Source: Chloroflexota bacterium (GTDB lineage Bacteria; Chloroflexota; Chloroflexia; Chloroflexales; Roseiflexaceae). Taken from it: a stretch of DNA of 62,063 nucleotides. The notes under the pieces were generated by a model that made no database searches, was not told where the DNA came from, and was given only the letters and a program-made list of their open reading frames with translations. The translations under genes and the position numbers were made by a program. The DNA lies in NCBI GenBank assembly GCA_013388755.1, contig JACAEQ010000064.1:1-62063 (forward strand), in the 5' to 3' direction. Below are positions 35,990 to 44,700 of this stretch, in pieces; within the stretch, counting starts at the first letter, position 1, and each line of letters opens with the position of its first letter.

Positions 35990-37123
35990 ATGAACAATAG
36001 TGGTGACACCCCTCACTCTGAAGAAACGCCCTTTGGTCTCTCGGTGATGGCCGGCGTCGCTGGCGGGCATGATGGCCTGCCCGGGCAACGGAGCGGCCCG
36101 CCGGGATCGCCGGTGGCACGGCGACGGTTACTGACCGTTGAGGAATATGTCGCCGGGGTGCGGCATGGCGACCGGTCGATCCTGGCGCGTGCGATCACAC
36201 TGATCGAAAGCAATGCTCCGGCGCATCTGGCGCTGGCGCAGGAGGTGTTGCGCGAACTGCTGCCCTATACCGGTGGCGCGCTACGCGTCGGCATCACCGG
36301 TGTGCCGGGCGTCGGCAAGAGCACCTTTATCGAGGCGCTGGGCACACTCCTGTGCGATCGCGGCCATCGCGTGGCTGTGCTTGCGGTCGATCCATCGAGC
36401 AGTATCTCGCGCGGCAGCATTCTGGGCGACAAAACGCGCATGGAGATCCTGGCGCGCCATCCAAACGCCTACATCCGCCCTTCGCCAACCGGCGGCAGCC
36501 TGGGGGGCGTGGCACGCAAGAGCCGCGAAACCCTGCTGGTCTGTGAGGCCGCCGGCTTCGATATCATCCTGGTCGAAACCGTTGGCGTGGGGCAGAGTGA
36601 GATCGCGGTGCGCGGAATGGTCGATTTCTTCCTGTTGCTGATGCTGGCAGGCGCAGGCGATGAGCTCCAGGGGATCAAAAAGGGGATCATCGAACTGGCA
36701 GATGCGTTGCTGATCACCAAGGCCGACGGCGAGAACCGCGCCCGCGCCATGGCAGCGCAGGCCGATTATAATCGCGCGCTACGCTACCTGGCGCCGGCGA
36801 CCGCGGGCTGGCGGACGCGCGCATACACCTGTTCGGCACTGAGCGGCGCCGGGATCGCCGAGATCTGGCGCGAGATCGAACGGTTTCGCGACCAGACCAC
36901 TGCCTCCGGCGTCTTTGCCGAACGGCGGCGCGCCCAGGCGCGTGACTGGGTCTATACACTGATAGAGGATCACCTGCGGACGCGTTTCTTCAGCCATCCG
37001 GCGGTACAGGAACGCCTGCCGGCTATCGAACAGGCGGTCGTGGATGGAACGCTGCCGGTGACGACCGCGGTGCAGACGCTCGTGCAGGCGTTTGAGCAAG
37101 CGATTCATATGGTAGATGGCTAA
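35990..37123 (+). CDS. meaB: MeaB/ArgK-type G3E GTPase, mutase chaperone
   Basis: GTPase that gates cofactor loading and protects methylmalonyl-CoA mutase. With start 35990 it has 377 residues; the ATG follows the repeat, and the open frame back to 35801 is repeat-coded and rejected. Motifs: P-loop GVPGVGKSTF, switch region AVDPSSSISRGSILGDKTRM, ETVGVGQSE, and nucleotide-specificity TKADGEN. A Gly/Pro-rich N-terminal stretch of about 45 residues precedes the usual start. Its stop overlaps that of the convergent transporter gene by 4 nt. Confidence 0.95.
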   Translation: MNNSGDTPHSEETPFGLSVMAGVAGGHDGLPGQRSGPPGSPVARRRLLTVEEYVAGVRHGDRSILARAITLIESNAPAHLALAQEVLRELLPYTGGALRVGITGVPGVGKSTFIEALGTLLCDRGHRVAVLAVDPSSSISRGSILGDKTRMEILARHPNAYIRPSPTGGSLGGVARKSRETLLVCEAAGFDIILVETVGVGQSEIAVRGMVDFFLLLMLAGAGDELQGIKKGIIELADALLITKADGENRARAMAAQADYNRALRYLAPATAGWRTRAYTCSALSGAGIAEIWREIERFRDQTTASGVFAERRRAQARDWVYTLIEDHLRTRFFSHPAVQERLPAIEQAVVDGTLPVTTAVQTLVQAFEQAIHMVDG

Positions 37124-38076
37124 CCTCTGACACCCATTCTGCTCTGACGCCAGAGATAGCCGCTGATCGTCGCCAGCACGAGAAGCGCGCCAAGGACCTG
37201 CCAGTATGATGCCAACCACTCGCCGAGGAGCCATGCCGCCATCGCCAGCGTTGCCACCAGGCGCCAGGCCATCACACTGCTCACCAGCGGCGCGCCCAGC
37301 CGGCGCAATGACACGATCTGCCCCAGATTCGCCCCGAGCAACACGCCAAAAACGAACGCAAAGAACACGGCCCAGTCAACGGGGCCAATCGCAGCAAAGC
37401 GCTCCCACTCCTCACCGATCACCAGGCTGATTGCCGTGCTGGTAACGCTCAAGGTCAGCAGTTGCATGAGGAGAATCGCCTCGCCGGGCAGGGCATGCTT
37501 CACGGTGCGCGGCACCAGAATCATGTAGGCGGCCAGGCAGAATGCCGAGGTCAGCGCCAGCACAATGCCAATCCAGTCGGATGGGCCGAGGTTCAGGCGA
37601 ACACCGGCAGCGCCGATCTCGCCGCTCATCATCAATAACGACCCCAGCAGCGACAGCGCGATCGCCGGCCAGGTCAACGGTGGCAATTGTTCGCGGAAGA
37701 GGCCGGCGCTGAGCAACGCGACCAGCAGCGGTGTCATCAAGGTAATCGGTTGAATGTAGATTGCGAGTGTAAACCGCGCCGCCAGCAGGTTGGTCGTGGC
37801 CCGCAACACGACAATCAGCGCAAAGGCCCAGATGACCCATGAACGAAGGAAACGCTGATCCACGCGCCGCCAGACGAACGGCAAATAGATCGCAAGCGCG
37901 ATAAGATTGCCCACGCCAAGCAGCGCCATACTCGGTAGATCGCTCACCGTCTGGAGATACCGGGCCAGCACCGGGTAGGCGCCCCAGCCGGTATGCGCCA
38001 GCAGCGCGATGCCCATGCCGCCCCAGGTAAATGATGGTCGGCGCGCTGCTACGGCGGAGGTGGATGTTGAATGCAT
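37120..38076 (-). CDS. EamA/DMT-family membrane transporter
   Basis: Drug/metabolite transporter-type protein of 318 residues (start 38076, MHSTSTSAVAARRPSF; an ATG at 38109 also possible). About ten hydrophobic helices form two EamA repeats: GMGIALLAHTGWGAYPVLAR begins the first and SDWIGIVLALTSAFCLAAYMI the second, each ending in a conserved helix (LSLLGSLLMMSGE and VLGALLVLATISGY). Substrate not predictable. The gene converges on meaB, with the two stop codons overlapping by 4 nt. Confidence 0.87.
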   Translation of the reverse strand: MHSTSTSAVAARRPSFTWGGMGIALLAHTGWGAYPVLARYLQTVSDLPSMALLGVGNLIALAIYLPFVWRRVDQRFLRSWVIWAFALIVVLRATTNLLAARFTLAIYIQPITLMTPLLVALLSAGLFREQLPPLTWPAIALSLLGSLLMMSGEIGAAGVRLNLGPSDWIGIVLALTSAFCLAAYMILVPRTVKHALPGEAILLMQLLTLSVTSTAISLVIGEEWERFAAIGPVDWAVFFAFVFGVLLGANLGQIVSLRRLGAPLVSSVMAWRLVATLAMAAWLLGEWLASYWQVLGALLVLATISGYLWRQSRMGVRG

Positions 38077-38169
38077 GATGTCCCGCAGTTCAATAATCAA
38101 ACGGGACATATGATACAGCAGGATCGATCACATTGAGTGGTGGAGTTGGGAGTCGTGGTATGGGCCTGG

Positions 38170-38218
38170 CCACAGCTCCCATTGTAGCGACTGATGATTT
38201 CCTCAATGGGAGCTGTGG
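38170..38218. terminator. Perfect 15-bp inverted repeat
   Basis: CCACAGCTCCCATTG (38170-38184) and its exact complement (38204-38218) enclose a 19-nt loop. It lies upstream of the transporter gene and downstream of the C-terminal fragment at 38238-38489, whose transcript it could end. There is no T-run. Confidence 0.55.
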
Positions 38219-38237
38219 GAGTATGAGGTTTCAGGTA

Positions 38238-38489
38238 TTAGCGCGAGAGCAGGGGAAGATAGACGTTATATCGGGTTGTCTCAATACCTGGAGGAACAAA
38301 CGGAACGCTGGCCGACACGACAGCCGACATGTTGCCGCCGGCGTCCCGGTAACGCACGTAGTAACCGGATGCGAGCGGCATTTCCACATAGAGATGGAAC
38401 GGCTGCCACACCTGTACCTGGTTCTGATCAGTCCATATCTGCATATCAGTAATTGCTCCGCCTGCACTCTGCGCAGCGAGTTCGAGCAA
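38238..38489 (-). pseudogene. C-terminal fragment of a secreted protein ending in YLPLLSR
   Basis: The frame encodes about 80 residues (TDMQIWTDQNQVQVWQPFHLYVEM, YYVRYRDAGGNMSAVV) and ends NVYLPLLSR. Chloroflexota exoproteins very often end in a hydrophobic YLPL(V/L)-type tail with a basic last residue. No start, signal peptide or upstream domain is present, and sequence homology breaks off near 38489, where a fragment of a different gene begins on the other strand. I read this as a remnant left by rearrangement. Confidence 0.65.
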
Positions 38490-38498
38490 GGGAGTTGA

Positions 38499-39447
38499 CA
38501 GTCATCGCTCGATGTGATCGCCGCCGAACTGGGCGACTTGCCGCTGGCATTGCATCTTGCCGGCGGTTTTATTGAACGCTATGGTTCTATCGTCACCGCC
38601 GAGAGTTATCTCGCCGGTCTGCGCGCCGCCCCATTCCGGCAACTTACTCACGATCGGGACTCTGTGCCCGGCGGCTATCGACCGGACGTCGCCGCATCAT
38701 TTGCGCTCAGTTACGACCGGCTGTCGCCTGACGATCCAACCGATGCGCTGGCGCTTACCTTATTGCGGCATGCGGCATGTTTTGCGCCAGGCGAGTCGAT
38801 CCCGCGCGATCTTATCCTGGCGTCGCTCGAATTGACGGGAACCGACCTGGATTCCGCACGTCGCTCTGCCGACGCGCTGGCGCGCCTGACGAACCTCGGC
38901 CTGCTTGAGTCCGGCGATCAGGGGGACGTGCGCCTGCACCGGTTGCTCTGTATGTTTGTCGCTGACATCGGCAACCTGGACGAGGCGCGCGCAGCGGTGG
39001 AACGCGCGCTGATCGCCGAGGCGCGCCAGCTTGCCGAGGTGCGCAATGTGGCGCAGATGCTGGCGATCCAGGGTCATCTGCGCGCCATCGCCGAGCATGC
39101 AGCCGATACGGAACGCGCTGTGACGCTCTTTCTGCTTCTGGGATGGCACCTGACGATTCTGTATAATTGGGAAGGTGTGCGCTGCCGAAGGTGACCCGGC
39201 TGGCGGGCGAATGCTGCTGGAACAGGCCGAGGCGATCTTCGAGTCACGCTCCGGGCCGCGGAATGTCGATACTGCATGGTGTATAGAGCAGCTTGGGCAT
39301 GTATGTCTGGCGCTCGGCGACCATCCGACGGCGCGGCGGCGGTTCCAGGCGGCGCTCGCCGTATATCAGCAGCAGTTCCTTGCCGATCACCCCTGGACGC
39401 GCCGCGCCCTGGCGGCGCTCGCCACCATCGAAATGCCGCCCGCGTAA
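38499..39447 (+). pseudogene. Decayed STAND (NB-ARC/TPR) regulatory ATPase
   Basis: The frame from 38499 to 39194 carries the region that follows the ATPase core in STAND proteins: ELGDLPLALHLAGGFI (GxP motif), the winged-helix part SFALSYDRL…RHAACFAPGESIPRDL, and the start of an alpha-helical repeat region. The P-loop half is missing. After a frame break near 39180 the other frame (39175-39447) gives the last TPR-like repeats (GHVCLALGDHPTARRRFQAAL) and a stop. So it is truncated at the 5' end and internally deleted or frameshifted. Complete relatives act as signal-triggered switches. Confidence 0.75.
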
Positions 39448-39562
39448 AAGTGTGCTACCATGCATCGCGCGCGGCCAGAGCATTCGTGCAGCGAATCTTC
39501 GGTTCAGCAGGCTGCACCGACGAGCGCGCGTGCCATCGCCCGCCTCAACCTGGAGTCTGCCC

Positions 39563-40369
39563 ATGACAGCCACCACCGTCGGCAGCATACCGCCCGATGT
39601 CGCCCCACCCGATGATCCGTTCCGTTACGGCTGGCGTGTCGTGCGCCGCGACATTGGCGACGGTCATCTGGAAGAAGAACTGATCCCACTTCGCCTTATC
39701 GATTTGCTCCATCCTGAAGAGGGGGATCAGGTGATCCAGAATTATGCCCACCAGCGCCATGTTCGCTATCTCGCCGATGTCTTTCAGGCGCGGGTGGCCG
39801 GCGACCCACATGCTGTGGTGCTTGCCGATATGCGTATTGCCTGGGATGTTCCTGAACTCAAGGCGCATGGCCCTGATGTGATGGTCATCTTTGACGTACG
39901 CGAACTGCGCAACTGGGGCACATTCGATGTGGCGCAAGAAGGAACGCGCCCTGCGATCATCGTCGAGGTTACCTCGCCTGAGACGCGCAAATTCGATCTG
40001 TATGACAAAGTCGAAGCCTACGATCGTGCCGGCGTTCCGCTCTACATTGTTGTCGATGCGGTTGAGCGTCAGGGGAAAACGGTCATTCGCCTTCTGGGAT
40101 ACGAACGAGTCATGTCGGTGTATCAGCCACTGATTCCTGACGAACGTGGCTGGCTCTGGCTGGCGCCGTTGCGTATCTGGCTGGGAGTGCGCGACAACGA
40201 GGTGTACTGTTTCGACGAGCAGGGGAAACAGATTGGCGACTATACCGAACTGGTAGAGCATCTGGTTGAAGCTGAAGAGCGCGCCAGGGCGGAAGCCGCC
40301 GCCCGCGCCGCTGCCGAACAGCGTATCCGTGAGCTTGAGGAAGAGTTACGCCGCCTCCGCGGCGAGTAA
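39563..40369 (+). CDS. Uma2-family (DUF820) PD-(D/E)XK nuclease-like protein
   Basis: The 268-residue protein starts at 39563 (MTATTVGSIPPDVAPPDDPF); upstream in-frame sequence overlaps the STAND remnant. The nuclease-like core shows HGPDVMVIFDV (Asp of the active site), PAIIVEVTSPETRKFDLYDKVEAYDRAGVPLYIVVD (Glu-x-Ser/Thr and Lys), matching the PD…ExK pattern. The last 40 residues form a charged coiled coil (EAEERARAEAAARAAAEQRI), typical of the large Uma2 families of Chloroflexota and cyanobacteria. Biological role is not established. Confidence 0.88.
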   Translation: MTATTVGSIPPDVAPPDDPFRYGWRVVRRDIGDGHLEEELIPLRLIDLLHPEEGDQVIQNYAHQRHVRYLADVFQARVAGDPHAVVLADMRIAWDVPELKAHGPDVMVIFDVRELRNWGTFDVAQEGTRPAIIVEVTSPETRKFDLYDKVEAYDRAGVPLYIVVDAVERQGKTVIRLLGYERVMSVYQPLIPDERGWLWLAPLRIWLGVRDNEVYCFDEQGKQIGDYTELVEHLVEAEERARAEAAARAAAEQRIRELEEELRRLRGE

Positions 40370-40378
40370 GGAATGCCG

Positions 40379-41812
40379 ATGACTACCAGCGACACGCCGG
40401 AGTATCGCTTTTTTCTGGCGGGCGAATGGCGCACCGGCGCGCCCTATACGATTGCCTGCCCATATGACGGCGCTGCCGTCGCCGTCGTGCATCGCGCCGC
40501 GCCCGCCGATCTCGAGCTGGCTATCCAGGCGGCTGTCAGGGCATTCGAGACGTCTCGTCGCATACCATTGCATCGTCGCGCCGCCGCATTACGCGCAATT
40601 GCCGCAGGTATCGAATCGCGCGCCGAAGAACTGGCGCGCTCGATTGCGCTGGAAGCCGGTAAGCCAATCAAGCAGGCGCGTGTCGAGGTGGCGCGCAGTA
40701 TCACGACCTTCTCTACCGCCGCCGACGAAGCAACCCGTTCGCACGACGAGGCATTGCGTCTCGACGCGGCGCCTGGCGGCGAGGGGCGCCAGGCGATCGT
40801 GCGGCGTTTCCCCATCGGTCCGGTTGCGGCGATTTCGCCGTTCAATTTCCCGCTCAACCTGGTGGCGCACAAACTCGCGCCGGCGATCGCCGCCGGATGC
40901 CCGGTGGTGCTCAAGCCAGCCTCGCAAACGCCAGTTGTTGCGCTGAAACTGGCCGAAATCATCGCCGCGTCAGGGTGGCCACCCGAGGCGCTCAGCGTCC
41001 TGCCGCTCGCCAGCCGCGATGCCGCACCGCTCGTAGAAGACGAACGTTTCGGCCTGCTTACCTTCACGGGTTCGCCAGCAGTTGGCTGGGACATGAAACG
41101 CCGCGCCGGTCGCAAGCGCGTGACGCTCGAACTTGGCGGCAATGCCGGCGTCATCGTGCATTCCGATGCCGATCTGGCTGTCGCTGCGGCGCGTTGTGTC
41201 ATGGGCGGATTTTCGTATGCCGGCCAGAGCTGTATCAGCGTTCAGCGCATTTTCGTTCACGCGCCGGTGTATGAAGCGTTCATGGAGCGCTTTGTGCCGC
41301 AGGTGCAGGCCCTGAATGTCGGGCATCCGCTTGACGAGGCAAGCGACCTGAGCGCGCTGATTGGCGCGTCGGAAACTGAGCGCGTCGCCGCCTGGCTTGA
41401 TGAGGCGCGCGCCGCGGGCGCCGAGTGCCTGGTTGGTGGAAGCATACAGGGCGGCGTGGTTGCGCCGACGGTTGTGGTGCGAGCGTCGCCGGAGTTGCGT
41501 GTGAATTGCCAGGAGATATTTGCGCCGGTTGTGACGGTGCAAACCTATGCTACATTTGAAGAGGCGCTGGCCGCGGTCAACAACAGCGATTTCGGGTTGC
41601 AGGCCGGTGTATTCACCCGCGATGTAGCTAGAATCTTCCAGGCCTATGAGACGCTGGAGGTGGGCGGGGTTATTGTGAATGATGTGCCGACGTGGCGGAT
41701 TGACCCGATGCCGTACGGCGGCGTCAAACACTCCGGCTTCGGGCGCGAAGGGTTGCGGTATGCGATCGAGGAAATGACTGAGCCGAAGTTGCTGGTGATA
41801 AACCTTATGTAG
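40379..41812 (+). CDS. NAD(P)-dependent aldehyde dehydrogenase
   Basis: Oxidises an aldehyde to the acid (or acyl product); 477 residues with start 40379, which has AAGGA 6 nt upstream (40373 is also an ATG). Motifs are intact: ISPFNFPLNLVAHKLAPAIA and KPASQTP (cofactor), FTGSPAVGWDM, general base Glu in LELGGNAG, and nucleophile Cys in YAGQSCISVQRI. The pattern is close to lactaldehyde/glyceraldehyde-3-phosphate (non-phosphorylating) and succinate-semialdehyde-type enzymes; I cannot fix the substrate. It starts 9 nt after the Uma2 stop. Confidence 0.92.
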   Translation: MTTSDTPEYRFFLAGEWRTGAPYTIACPYDGAAVAVVHRAAPADLELAIQAAVRAFETSRRIPLHRRAAALRAIAAGIESRAEELARSIALEAGKPIKQARVEVARSITTFSTAADEATRSHDEALRLDAAPGGEGRQAIVRRFPIGPVAAISPFNFPLNLVAHKLAPAIAAGCPVVLKPASQTPVVALKLAEIIAASGWPPEALSVLPLASRDAAPLVEDERFGLLTFTGSPAVGWDMKRRAGRKRVTLELGGNAGVIVHSDADLAVAAARCVMGGFSYAGQSCISVQRIFVHAPVYEAFMERFVPQVQALNVGHPLDEASDLSALIGASETERVAAWLDEARAAGAECLVGGSIQGGVVAPTVVVRASPELRVNCQEIFAPVVTVQTYATFEEALAAVNNSDFGLQAGVFTRDVARIFQAYETLEVGGVIVNDVPTWRIDPMPYGGVKHSGFGREGLRYAIEEMTEPKLLVINLM

Positions 41813-41890
41813 GGGTTAGGGGTTAGCTGCATTGAATGCACCGATTCCATTGATCTCAATGGATTAACCCTTAACCCGTAACCCTTAACT
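41813..41890. repeat. GGGGTTA / TAACCC inverted mini-repeat
   Basis: GGGGTTAGGGGTTAG just after the dehydrogenase stop is mirrored by TAACCCTTAACCC at about 41865-41890, around a 40-nt centre. The hairpin lies between two convergent genes and could end both transcripts. Confidence 0.6.
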
Positions 41891-41891
41891 C

Positions 41892-42890
41892 CTAATTCCC
41901 GACCCAGGCGCGCCATTCGTCGGCCAGTTCGTCGAGCGATGCACCGTACACACCCTCGTAGTCGGAGGAGCCAGGTTCGCGGCTGCGCCCGCTGGCGTAC
42001 AGCAGGTGCAGCTTCTCCATCCCATCACGCTCGATCAGGAAATCAACGAACGACGCCCATAGTTCATAGGCGATGTCGCTGCCGTAGCGTTGCGGTTGCA
42101 GCAAGCGCAATGGCACGCCCATGTCGCGAATCTGGCGCGCTCGCGCCTTCCAGCTTTCGGCGCCATTCATTGCCAGCCAGGGCGGGCCGGTGATCCAGGT
42201 TGCCAGCCCTTCAAGCAAAATGATGTCAGCGCGCTTCTGGATATCCTCGCCGTACCGTTGCGCCTGTAGATGGTGTGCCAGTTCGTGCGACGCGACCACC
42301 AGCGCGCGTTCAATGTCTTCGTGTGGGCGATAGAACACCGCCGCGCGCCCTTCCTCAGTATAGGCAATCCCACGCGTGTCCTTCGACGGCGCAAGTGAAG
42401 GGCGGTAAAATGCCAGCGAAACGCGCGATTGCAGCATGAAACCGAATCGCTCTTCATTGTCGCGCAGCAACCGTTCGATCCGTGGTGTTATGGCCGCGAC
42501 CTGTTCGGGTGTGAACGTGCGCAGCCCGACATACACATCGATCCGTCCGGTCTGTGCCACGCGCGTCCCGGGCATGGGCGGCCCGTCGCCGGCGATACCC
42601 GGTGCAGGAACCATCGCTCCGGGCAGCGCGGCGGTCATCTCGCCGGGCGGGGGAATCTGCGCCTCGATCGGCAGTGGCACCGTATCCACCAGCAACGCAG
42701 GCTGTATCTGCACTGCCTGCGTTGTCGGTTCACGTATCGTCACGACGGCAGGTTGCGCTCTGAGAAACAGTGGCGGCGCAGAGGACACGCTGGTCGCCGC
42801 AAACGCAACTGGTGGCGTGCCGGTCGTTATGACGCAGGGGAATACGGTGGCGATCATGAGGAGGCAGGCGCGTAACAGAACACGCAACAT
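41892..42890 (-). CDS. Secreted gluzincin-type zinc metallopeptidase (peptidase MA-like)
   Basis: The 332-residue protein has an N-terminal signal peptide (RVLLRACLLMIATVF…), a Pro-rich spacer, then a peptidase domain (about 110-320). The zinc site is SHELAHH (HExxH type) with the third ligand Glu in LLEGLATW. GGRTxVYVG-like IDVYVGLRTFTPEQVAAI begins the domain. Chloroflexota carry several such short extracytoplasmic proteases; the target is unknown. It is on its own, converging on the dehydrogenase gene; a possible promoter TTGACA (43079-43084, minus strand) lies upstream. Confidence 0.87.
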   Translation of the reverse strand: MLRVLLRACLLMIATVFPCVITTGTPPVAFAATSVSSAPPLFLRAQPAVVTIREPTTQAVQIQPALLVDTVPLPIEAQIPPPGEMTAALPGAMVPAPGIAGDGPPMPGTRVAQTGRIDVYVGLRTFTPEQVAAITPRIERLLRDNEERFGFMLQSRVSLAFYRPSLAPSKDTRGIAYTEEGRAAVFYRPHEDIERALVVASHELAHHLQAQRYGEDIQKRADIILLEGLATWITGPPWLAMNGAESWKARARQIRDMGVPLRLLQPQRYGSDIAYELWASFVDFLIERDGMEKLHLLYASGRSREPGSSDYEGVYGASLDELADEWRAWVGN

Positions 42891-43344
42891 GGCGTTCCCT
42901 CTCGGCGGCGGCGGTCATGGTCGCCCCGGTGTGCAATGAGCGCATCGCCCGCGGGTGTGCTCCGCGCGCTGGTCAGGCACCACAGGCACATGGCTCGCTG
43001 GCCGGCAAGATCTGGCGCTCATCTATCTGATTTCGTATCGGTCGCTTGCCGCCATGAGGTACCATAAGGTTAATGATTTGTCAAACGGCCACCTGCAATG
43101 CTGAAGCGGGGCGCTTCCTCCGACCGCTCAAGCTGGTGGGCTGCCGCGCCTAAAGGCGAGCATTCGCGAAACTGTATCAGCTTCTGGTACAATACGGCAT
43201 GCACCACACCGTATGGCTCCACCTCAATGCCGAGGTGTTCCAGATGTATCGGCGGCGATTATTCTCCGCCGTCTCGCTCACGGCGGCGCACCCGCCTGAC
43301 GCAGCGGCTGCGCCGTCCGGATCAATGATGAAAGAGCACCTGCC
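42891..43344. other. Divergent intergenic region between peptidase and citrate synthase
   Basis: 454 nt without a supported gene. It holds a minus-strand TTGACA (43079-43084) with a weak TACCTC -10 for the peptidase, and a plus-strand extended -10 TGGTACAAT (43185-43193) for citrate synthase. Confidence 0.5.
43185..43193 (+). promoter_or_regulatory. Extended -10 promoter of citrate synthase
   Basis: TGGTACAAT fits TGnTAnAAT; no clear -35. Predicted leader about 145 nt. Confidence 0.5.
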
Positions 43345-44631
43345 ATGACCAGAAACACCCTCACCATCACCGACAATCGTACCGGCAAGACGTACGAAGT
43401 GCCGATCGAGCATGACACGATCCGCGCCACCGATCTTCGCCAGATCAAGGTCAATCCGGACGACTTTGGTCTGATGTCCTACGATCCAGCGTACATGAAC
43501 ACTGCGGCGGGCACCAGTACCATCACCTACATCGACGGCGACAAAGGCATTCTGGAGTACCGCGGCTATCCGATCGAGCAACTCGCCGAGCAGAGTTCGT
43601 ATCTTGAGGTCGCCTACCTGCTCCTCTATGGCGAATTACCGTCAAAGGAGCGCCTCGACTGGTGGGAATACCGTATCAGCCGGCATCGCTTCATTCACAA
43701 TAGCCTGGTTGAGCTGATTCAGGCCTTCCGGTATGATGCCCATCCCATGGGCATTTTGATCAGTTCAGTCGCGGCCATGTCAACACTCTATCCGGAAGCG
43801 AAGAACGTTGACGATCCGGCGGTGCGCGAAAAACAGATCTGGCGCATGCTGGGGATGATCCCTACAATTGCCGCATTCGCCTATCGCCATCGCATTGGCC
43901 GGCCGTTCAACCAGCCCGACAGTTCGCTCAGTTATACTGCCAACCTGCTCTATATGATGGACTACATGAACCAGCGTGATTATGAGGTCAACCCGGTTCT
44001 GGCCAAGGCGCTGGACGTGCTGTTCATTCTGCATGCCGACCACGAGCAGAATTGCTCGACCGCCACCATGCGCGGGGTGGGTTCGAGCCGGGTTGACCCG
44101 TACTGTGCGCTCTCGGCAGCGGCGGCGGCGCTGTACGGCCCGCTGCACGGTGGCGCAAACGAGGCGGTATTGCGCATGCTGCAGAATATTGGCAGTGTCA
44201 AGAACGTGCCGGCCTTTATCGAACGTGTGAAGAAAGGCGAAACACGCCTGATGGGCTTCGGGCACCGGGTGTACAAGAATTATGACCCGCGCGCGAAGAT
44301 TATCCGGAAGGTGGCGTATGAGGTGTTTGAGGCGACAACCGCCAATCCGCTGCTAGAAATTGCGGTGGAACTGGAACGGATCGCACTTGAGGATGAGTAC
44401 TTCATCTCTCGCAAGCTCTACCCGAATGTTGACTTCTATAGCGGCCTGATCTATCAGGCGCTGCGCTTCCCGATCGAGTATTTCCCCTTCCTGTTCGCCA
44501 TTCCGCGCGCGTCGGGCTGGCTGGCGCAATGGCTGGAGATGCTCGACGATCCAGAGCAGAAGATCATGCGCCCGCGCCAGGTCTACCTGGGGCATGCCCG
44601 GCGCGATTACGTTCCGGTTGATAAGCGGTAG
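43345..44631 (+). CDS. gltA: Citrate synthase
   Basis: Condenses acetyl-CoA with oxaloacetate at the entry of the TCA cycle. At 428 residues it is the hexameric (type II-like) length. Catalytic residues are present: His in CSTATMRGVGSSRVDPY-following GPLHGGANEAVLRML, His in GFGHRVYKNYDPRAKI, and Asp in PNVDFYSGLIY. The N-terminus has the typical NTAAGTSTITYIDGDKGILEYRGYPIEQLA. It is monocistronic, with palindromes at 44658 downstream. It supplies the cycle that the mutase product succinyl-CoA also feeds. Confidence 0.97.
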   Translation: MTRNTLTITDNRTGKTYEVPIEHDTIRATDLRQIKVNPDDFGLMSYDPAYMNTAAGTSTITYIDGDKGILEYRGYPIEQLAEQSSYLEVAYLLLYGELPSKERLDWWEYRISRHRFIHNSLVELIQAFRYDAHPMGILISSVAAMSTLYPEAKNVDDPAVREKQIWRMLGMIPTIAAFAYRHRIGRPFNQPDSSLSYTANLLYMMDYMNQRDYEVNPVLAKALDVLFILHADHEQNCSTATMRGVGSSRVDPYCALSAAAAALYGPLHGGANEAVLRMLQNIGSVKNVPAFIERVKKGETRLMGFGHRVYKNYDPRAKIIRKVAYEVFEATTANPLLEIAVELERIALEDEYFISRKLYPNVDFYSGLIYQALRFPIEYFPFLFAIPRASGWLAQWLEMLDDPEQKIMRPRQVYLGHARRDYVPVDKR

Positions 44632-44657
44632 GGCGATGGCCCGGAGGCGGTGCGATT

Positions 44658-44690
44658 GCGGCTCGCGAGCCGCGCCTCGCGAGCCGCGCT
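44658..44690. repeat. Tandem GC palindromes after citrate synthase
   Basis: GCGGCTCGCGAGCCGC (44658-44673) is a perfect 16-nt palindrome, followed directly by CTCGCGAG within a second copy. It lies between convergent gltA and the kinase gene and may serve as a shared transcript end. Confidence 0.6.
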
Positions 44691-44700
44691 GCCGAGTTGC

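Noticed and set aside
37120-37123. Overlap of meaB and transporter genes as a sign of misassembly
   Set aside because: Both proteins have normal C-termini; a 4-nt overlap of convergent stop codons is ordinary.
41813-41890. Telomere-like TTAGGGG repeat
   Set aside because: It is a short inverted mini-repeat between convergent genes in bacterial DNA, not a chromosome end.
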